Notes under the pieces: generated by a model
Told to the model about the DNA's origin: nothing
Databases searched by the model: none
What the model saw: the letters and a program-made list of their open reading frames with translations, nothing else
NCBI GenBank assembly: GCA_015522395.1
Contig: WAMH01000137.1
Span: 1-20,091 of the forward strand
Reading direction: 5' to 3'
DNA: 20,091 nucleotides
Origin: Thermococcus sp.
GTDB lineage: Archaea; Methanobacteriota_B; Thermococci; Thermococcales; Thermococcaceae
In this document: positions 16,106-20,091 of the stretch, piece after piece
Position numbering within the stretch: the first letter of the stretch is position 1
How the letters are laid out: every line of letters starts with the position of its first letter
Made by a program: the position numbers and the translations under genes

Positions 16106-16720
16106 TCATCTCCTGTGGAAGAGCAGGAAAACCAGTGCAAAGACGGAAAGCCCGGCGATGATAGAGCCAAAGAACGGAACATAAACTGAGTTCTTCTCGA
16201 GGGGTGTTCCCCCATCCACCTGACTGCAGGCCCAGTTGTCACCGGTGGCATTGCTGGAGCCAGTGGGGTCTTTCTTCTCCAAGCTGTAATTCTCGGGGCA
16301 TCCATCCGAATAGGTAACGTTGTCAACGGTCTCGCCGTTGCTCTCTAGGAGGGCTATCCAGTGGGTTCCGGTATTGGAGAAGCGGTAAGAACTCAGGTTT
16401 CCAAACAGGTCATCCCCCAGGGTGCCTTTTCCATAGGTTTCCTGAAACCATGTGGTGTTCCTAGACACGACAATATAACCTCCCTCAGGTATCACCGCAC
16501 TGCCCGGAAAGGTGAACTCCACGTGCCCATCGTATTCAATCGACCAGCCGCTGAGATTAACAGGAAAATCGTTGGGATTGTAAAGCTCCAGCCATTCCCC
16601 GCTGTAGTCCGAGTGATTGTCCGCGGGGTTGTACATTATCTCGTTTATGACAACGCTGGGGGCCGCGCTGACCATCGACGACATCACCAAAATCACGAGA
16701 ACTACGGGAGCCCACCTCAA
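16106..16720 (-). CDS. exported lamin-tail-domain protein with VPFFG C-terminal signal
   Basis: After a short signal peptide (VVLVILVMSSMVSA) comes a lamin-tail (LTD) beta-sandwich: VVINEIMYNPADN at about 23-35, GEWLELYNPNDFPVNLSGWSI, and FPGSAVIPEGGYIVVSRN. LTD domains on prokaryotic surface proteins are thought to help attach proteins to the envelope or to bind partners; no reaction is expected. Several N-x-S/T sites suggest glycosylation. The end is VPFFGS, a hydrophobic helix and HRR. The frame is open to 16804, but I choose the TTG at 16720: it starts right before the signal peptide, has GGTGGT 4 bases upstream and a TATA region 25-40 bases upstream. Upstream codons would lie in promoter sequence. 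The predicted length is 204 residues. Confidence 0.8.
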   Translation of the reverse strand: MRWAPVVLVILVMSSMVSAAPSVVINEIMYNPADNHSDYSGEWLELYNPNDFPVNLSGWSIEYDGHVEFTFPGSAVIPEGGYIVVSRNTTWFQETYGKGTLGDDLFGNLSSYRFSNTGTHWIALLESNGETVDNVTYSDGCPENYSLEKKDPTGSSNATGDNWACSQVDGGTPLEKNSVYVPFFGSIIAGLSVFALVFLLFHRR

Positions 16721-16837
16721 TGATACCACCGCAGGATTTTCGACTTTAAGTTTTAAAAACTTATCGAATGAATTCGTAAACGTTGGAGCAATGCATTTAA
16801 ACAAGAGAACGGATTGGGAATATTCCCAGGATAAAAG
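16721..16837. promoter_or_regulatory. divergent promoter region with two palindromes
   Basis: This gap separates the lamin-tail gene (-) from the 429-residue exported protein (+). The minus TATA region is the A/T run at 16743-16761. The plus TATA box is GCATTTAAAC (16793-16802), with an expected start near 16823. CGAAT-GA-ATTCG (16765-16776) lies between the two TATA elements. TGGGAATATTCCCA (16815-16828), a perfect 14-base palindrome, covers the predicted plus-strand transcript start. Shared control of genes carrying the same C-terminal signal is plausible but inferred. Confidence 0.5.
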
Positions 16838-18127
16838 GTGGAATTCATATGGATAAAGGGCGTACTTCTTGTTATCTTCATGGTCATAGAGTTAACTTCG
16901 GCGTCAGTTCTGGCGGCCCATACACTCGGGAGCGGGTACAGCGGGAGGATAGAAACGGACGGCTTCGACGATGGCTACTACCTATCGGTATGGGGAACGG
17001 GCTCGGGAATAAACGGGATACTCTACTGGATCGGGAACAACACGATGGCGAAGAACCTATCCCCAATAGTAACCTCTGGGAGAACGGTCAACAAGCTCTC
17101 TCTGGCTTCAAAGAGGGGTTTCATATCCCAGAGTGGAGAAAACGAGTATTTTATAGCATGGAGAACCAGAAAAGGACTCTACGGAACGATACTCAATTAC
17201 GACGGAAGCGTTCAAAACGAATCGATTCCAATTTACACCTCAAGCACAGTGAGCAGGAACATGCTGGCGGCTGGATACGGTGAGGTTCAGGAAGATGAGA
17301 ACGATTACGGGTACTTCGTCGTCGTTTACGCCCCCGGCACAAACAAAGACCTCAGGTACGCCGTCCTTGATGAGAACGGAGACATAAAGTCCAGCGGTGT
17401 CCTATGGGAGCCAGACGACCCCAACTACAACCTGACGACAGTCTCAAGAAGGGTGGCCTTTGACGGGGAGTACTTTGGGGTGGCCTTCCGGGTCAGCGAA
17501 GAGAGTGGGGACTACATATACGTCAACGTATTCAATCTGACGGCATCAGGGAGGATTGACAAAAACTACACTGCCAGACTGGAAAGCCCCGCTAACACGA
17601 CGGGAAGGATCCCCATCGTCGGGAAGGGAAAAGGTTTCATAATGGCATACTACAAGGGCTCAAAGTGGTACACTGCGGCCGTAAATATCAACAATGGCAT
17701 AAGCTTCGGTTCAGCAAACGATGTAACCCCTGCAGGAATCAGCAGCCCCAGCAGCGGTGGGAGCCTTGACCTAGTGTGGAACACCAGCGGGATCATTCAG
17801 TACATCGCGATGACCTACCCAAACGGGAACAAACAGCTCGTGGTTGAAAAGTTAAACTTGAATGGAACCTACTCCGGAAACTACTGGACGATTTCGGGTT
17901 CAACGTACAACTACCCCTTCGTTTCGGTCAAGCCAATGCGCTCCCCGGAGGCCTTTATCCTCCTGTGGAAAACCGGAAGCAGTGGAAACTGGACGGCAAG
18001 CGAGTACATCCTCCAAGATGGTTCCCTCACGGAGGTGAGCCCAGAAAACCAGGTCCCCTTCTTCGGGAACGCGGTTTCAGCATTCCTCCCAGCCATCGGG
18101 ACGGCGCTCCTCTACAGGAAAAGGTAA
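16838..18127 (+). CDS. exported protein of unknown fold with VPFFG C-terminal signal
   Basis: The 429-residue protein begins with a signal peptide (about 7-27, KGVLLVIFMVIELTSASVLA). The body is rich in short beta strands and repeats of the type GEYFGVAFRVS, GYFVVVYAPG, KGFIMAYYKG and EAFILLWKTG at roughly 60-80-residue intervals, which suggests a beta-propeller. No catalytic motif or named family is recognised. N-x-S/T sites are frequent. The end is VPFFGN, a hydrophobic helix and YRKR. The start is the GTG at 16838, the only in-frame start before the signal peptide; AGGA lies 7 bases upstream. The stronger AAAGGTGG motif covers the GTG itself, and no standard start codon follows it at the right distance, so the first residues are less certain. 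Confidence 0.8.
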   Translation: MEFIWIKGVLLVIFMVIELTSASVLAAHTLGSGYSGRIETDGFDDGYYLSVWGTGSGINGILYWIGNNTMAKNLSPIVTSGRTVNKLSLASKRGFISQSGENEYFIAWRTRKGLYGTILNYDGSVQNESIPIYTSSTVSRNMLAAGYGEVQEDENDYGYFVVVYAPGTNKDLRYAVLDENGDIKSSGVLWEPDDPNYNLTTVSRRVAFDGEYFGVAFRVSEESGDYIYVNVFNLTASGRIDKNYTARLESPANTTGRIPIVGKGKGFIMAYYKGSKWYTAAVNINNGISFGSANDVTPAGISSPSSGGSLDLVWNTSGIIQYIAMTYPNGNKQLVVEKLNLNGTYSGNYWTISGSTYNYPFVSVKPMRSPEAFILLWKTGSSGNWTASEYILQDGSLTEVSPENQVPFFGNAVSAFLPAIGTALLYRKR

Positions 18128-18282
18128 TTTCCAGCGGATCTTGATAGTATGGCAAAGAACAAACAGAAATTTGAAAATCCATCCAAATTCTTGCTGGCTT
18201 TTCTCGATTTTTCGTCTTACATACGACCGAATATCCAAAAGACTAAAATATGCACCGATGCACAGCAAATCCGGTGATATCC

Positions 18283-18619
18283 ATGGAGGCGGTCGCTTCG
18301 ATAAAGGCAAGGGGGGAGGGCCAAACCCTCCGCTGAGAGCATTGGGAGCTTTGGTTTTGACGAACTGCTGTACGAAATCCTGAAGGAAGGTCTTTTCTGG
18401 GCCGCCCTTGGTCGGCCGTCGGAGGTCATGCCGTTTCTGAGGGGCAAGCTCCTTGAGAACGGTGTTTCGTCGGAGAAGCAGCGCAGGGAGTACATGGAGT
18501 ACCTGCTCGACGAGCTTGAGAGGTTTTACCGGCGCATCTCGTGGAGCGGAGAACTGGACGAGGGCCACTGGAAGGCTCTGAAGTCCTTCCACAGGGACAT
18601 ACTCTCCTGCCTCTACTGA
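18283..18619 (+). pseudogene. small hypothetical gene frameshifted at a G6 run
   Basis: An ATG at 18283 with an ideal site (GGTGAT, 5 bases upstream) and a TATA-like CTAAAATATG (18243-18252) opens a frame reading MEAVASIKARG, which stops after 17 codons at TGA. A different frame, open from 18305, continues as SAESIGSFGFDELLYEIL, LFWAALGRPSEV, LLENGVSSEKQRREYMEYL and FHRDILSCLY up to TGA at 18619. Removing one G from the GGGGGG at 18311-18316 joins them into a 111-residue protein. The helical, charged character fits a small soluble protein. No family is recognised. It may be a true mutation, a homopolymer read error, or slippage-controlled expression. The 63-codon frame from ATG 18428 alone has no ribosome site. 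Confidence 0.6.
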
Positions 18620-18628
18620 GGGGCCTAC

Positions 18629-18637
18629 CTTTTTAAC
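18629..18637 (+). promoter_or_regulatory. TATA box of the C/D box sRNA
   Basis: CTTTTTAAC is centred about 26 bases before 18659, just ahead of the C box at 18661, so transcription would start right at the expected 5' end of the sRNA. A 7-base inverted repeat (TGAGGGG 18617-18623 and CCCCTCA 18637-18643) flanks it. Confidence 0.5.
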
Positions 18638-18656
18638 CCCTCAACTCTACTCCCCC

Positions 18657-18713
18657 AGGGATGATGAGGGAAGTTTCGTCCGAACGGTGAGGACACTCGC
18701 ATGGTCTGACCAC
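18657..18713 (+). ncRNA. C/D box guide sRNA (2'-O-methylation)
   Basis: All four boxes are in order: C box ATGATGA (18661-18667), D' box CCGA (18680-18683, one change from CTGA), C' box GTGAGGA (18687-18693) and D box CTGA (18706-18709). Both guide spacers are exactly 12 bases, and D' and C' are 3 bases apart, as expected for archaeal sRNAs bound by L7Ae, Nop5 and fibrillarin. The D guide CACTCGCATGGT is complementary over 10 bases to CCATGCGAGT, a conserved stretch near the 5' end of archaeal 16S rRNA. By the fifth-base rule the target is the U equivalent to E. coli U56. The 16S sequence is recalled, not in the window. The D' guide GGGAAGTTTCGT has no target I can name. End positions are approximate. 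Confidence 0.85.
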
Positions 18714-18719
18714 CCTCAA

Positions 18720-18729
18720 CCTTTTAAGC
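18720..18729 (+). promoter_or_regulatory. helicase gene TATA box
   Basis: CCTTTTAAGC-type sequence lies about 36 bases before the ATG at 18760, predicting a start near 18750 and a leader of about 10 bases that holds GGAGG. It begins 10 bases after the sRNA D box, so the sRNA and the helicase have separate, closely packed promoters. Confidence 0.5.
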
Positions 18730-18759
18730 CCCTTTTCTTCCCGCTCACCGGGAGGAAAA

Positions 18760-20091
18760 ATGACCGAGAACGAAGTCCTTACAAAGTTCATCACTCGTTT
18801 AAAAGAACTCGTCGAACTCGAGCGGAGGGCCGAGATAGAGGCCATGCGCCGGGAGATGCGGCGCCTTTCCGGGGGGGAGCGGGAAAAGCTTGGAAGGGCC
18901 ATCCTAGGCCTGAACGGAAAGGTGGTCGGCGAGGAGCTTGGCTACTTCTTGGTGAGATACGGGCGCGATAGGGAAATCAAGACGGAGATAAGCGTCGGCG
19001 ATTTGGTCGTAATCAGCAAACGCGATCCACTAAAGAGCGACTTAGTTGGGACGGTCGTCGAGAAGGGGAAGCGCTTCATCACGGTGGCCCTCGAAACCGT
19101 TCCAGACTGGGCGCTCAGGGGAGTTAGGATTGACCTCTACGCCAACGACATAACCTTCAAGCGCTGGATCGAGAACCTGAACAACCTTCGCGAGAGCGGG
19201 AAAAAGGCTCTGGAGTTCTATCTTGGCCTTCGGGAGCCGGAGGAGGACCAGCAAGTAGACTTCACCCCTTTTGATACCGGCCTCAACGCGAGCCAGAGGG
19301 GGGCCATATCGAAAGCCCTGGGCAGTCCGGACTTCTTCCTAATCCACGGCCCCTTCGGGACGGGAAAGACGAGAACCTTAGCGGAGTTGATAAAGCAGGA
19401 GGTAGGGAGGGGCCATAAGGTTCTGGCCACCGCGGAGAGCAACGTGGCAGTCGACAACCTCGTCGAGAGGCTTGCAAACTCTGGCCTAAAGGTCGTGAGA
19501 ATCGGGCACCCGAGCAGGGTCTCAAAGAAACTCCACGAGACTACTTTGGCTTACCTAATAACGCAGCACGAACTCTACGGCGAGCTGAGGGAGCTTCGCG
19601 TCATTGGCCAGAACCTCAAGGAGAAGCGCGACACATTCACCAAGCCCGCGCCGAAATACCGGAGGGGGCTGAGCGACCGCGAGATTCTCAGGCTGGCATC
19701 GAAGGGGATAGGAACCAGGGGCGTTCCAGCTCGCTTAATCCGCGAGATGGCGGAGTGGATAAAGCTCAACGAGCAGGTCGGCAAGACCTTCGAGGACGCT
19801 AAGAAGCTCGAGGAGAGAATTGCCAGGGAGATACTGAGGGAAGCGGACGTGATCCTTACCACCAACTCCTCGGCGGGCCTCGAGGTTGTTGATTATGTTT
19901 CCTACGACGTTGCAGTTATAGACGAGGCGACGCAGGCGACGGTACCGAGCGTCCTCATCCCGATAAACAGGGCCAAGCGCTTCGTTTTAGCTGGGGACCA
20001 CAAGCAGCTTCCCCCTACTATACTGAGCGAGAAGGCTAAAGAGCTGAGCAAAACGCTCTTTGAGGGCCTCATCGAGCGCTATCCAAACAAG
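18760..20091 (+). CDS. superfamily 1 DNA/RNA helicase, IGHMBP2/Upf1-like, 3' end outside window
   Basis: The window holds the first 444 codons of an ATP-driven helicase of the IGHMBP2/SMUBP-2, Dna2/Nam7 group, whose full archaeal length is about 650 residues. An N-terminal helical and beta-barrel region (1-180) precedes the Q-like motif LNASQ, motif I GPFGTGKT (197-204), motif Ia TAESNVAVDNLVERL, motif II DEAT (388-391) and motif III AGDHKQLPPT (411-420). Motifs IV-VI lie beyond the end. A charged helical insert (about 265-365) sits between motifs Ia and II, as in 1B-type domains. GGAGG is 5 bases before the ATG. A role in replication, repair or RNA handling is inferred from the family. Confidence 0.95.
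   Translation, partial: MTENEVLTKFITRLKELVELERRAEIEAMRREMRRLSGGEREKLGRAILGLNGKVVGEELGYFLVRYGRDREIKTEISVGDLVVISKRDPLKSDLVGTVVEKGKRFITVALETVPDWALRGVRIDLYANDITFKRWIENLNNLRESGKKALEFYLGLREPEEDQQVDFTPFDTGLNASQRGAISKALGSPDFFLIHGPFGTGKTRTLAELIKQEVGRGHKVLATAESNVAVDNLVERLANSGLKVVRIGHPSRVSKKLHETTLAYLITQHELYGELRELRVIGQNLKEKRDTFTKPAPKYRRGLSDREILRLASKGIGTRGVPARLIREMAEWIKLNEQVGKTFEDAKKLEERIAREILREADVILTTNSSAGLEVVDYVSYDVAVIDEATQATVPSVLIPINRAKRFVLAGDHKQLPPTILSEKAKELSKTLFEGLIERYPNK

Noticed and set aside
18149..18277. Plus-strand 42-codon frame (ATG at 18149)
   Set aside because: There is no ribosome site, and its 3' end carries the TATA box of the next gene. It could be a small gene, but nothing beyond an open frame supports it.
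18077..18592. Minus-strand 171-residue frame
   Set aside because: It is antisense to the end of the exported-protein gene and to the frameshifted small gene, with a proline- and arginine-rich composition and no promoter.

Overview
The window is chromosomal DNA of a hyperthermophilic archaeon of the Thermococcales, most likely Thermococcus. The evidence is the split GMP synthase (separate amidotransferase and ATP-pyrophosphatase genes), the long archaeal form of PdxS, strong GGTGAT/GGAGG ribosome sites, archaeal TATA boxes about 26 bases before predicted transcript starts, an archaeal C/D box sRNA, and a DUF2101 membrane protein. No tRNA, rRNA, insertion sequence or CRISPR array was seen.

Layout. 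Bases 1-2309 (+) hold the 3' part of a large DUF2341 surface protein followed by a DUF2101 membrane protein. A small unknown gene (2264-2539, -) converges on them. From 2632 to 14601 almost everything lies on the minus strand and is metabolic: guaAB-guaAA (GMP synthase), a decayed stretch (a purP 3' remnant and a metallopeptidase-like lipoprotein gene broken by an in-frame TAG), guaB (IMP dehydrogenase), pdxS-pdxT (PLP synthase), then nadB, nadA, a AAA-type ATPase gene and nadC (de novo NAD synthesis from aspartate). NadB, NadA and NadC make nicotinate mononucleotide, NAD is the oxidant of GuaB, and GuaB supplies XMP to the split GMP synthase, so most of the block is cofactor and purine supply.

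Bases 14644-18127 encode three exported proteins around a divergent promoter: a spherulin-4 domain protein, a lamin-tail-domain protein and a large protein of unknown fold. All three end in VPFFG(S/N), a hydrophobic helix and a basic tail, and in each the stretch from V to the last residue is exactly 24 residues. This looks like a C-terminal sorting signal of archaeosortase type and is the best candidate here for an undescribed system.

Bases 18128-20091 (+) hold a small gene frameshifted at a run of six G, a C/D box guide sRNA whose D guide matches conserved 16S rRNA sequence, and the first 444 codons of a superfamily 1 DNA/RNA helicase that runs off the window.

Several promoters carry inverted repeats on or beside the TATA box (pdxS, nadB, the divergent 16.7-16.8 kb promoter), which suggests local repressors. 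All family names come from motif recognition alone; no database search was run.
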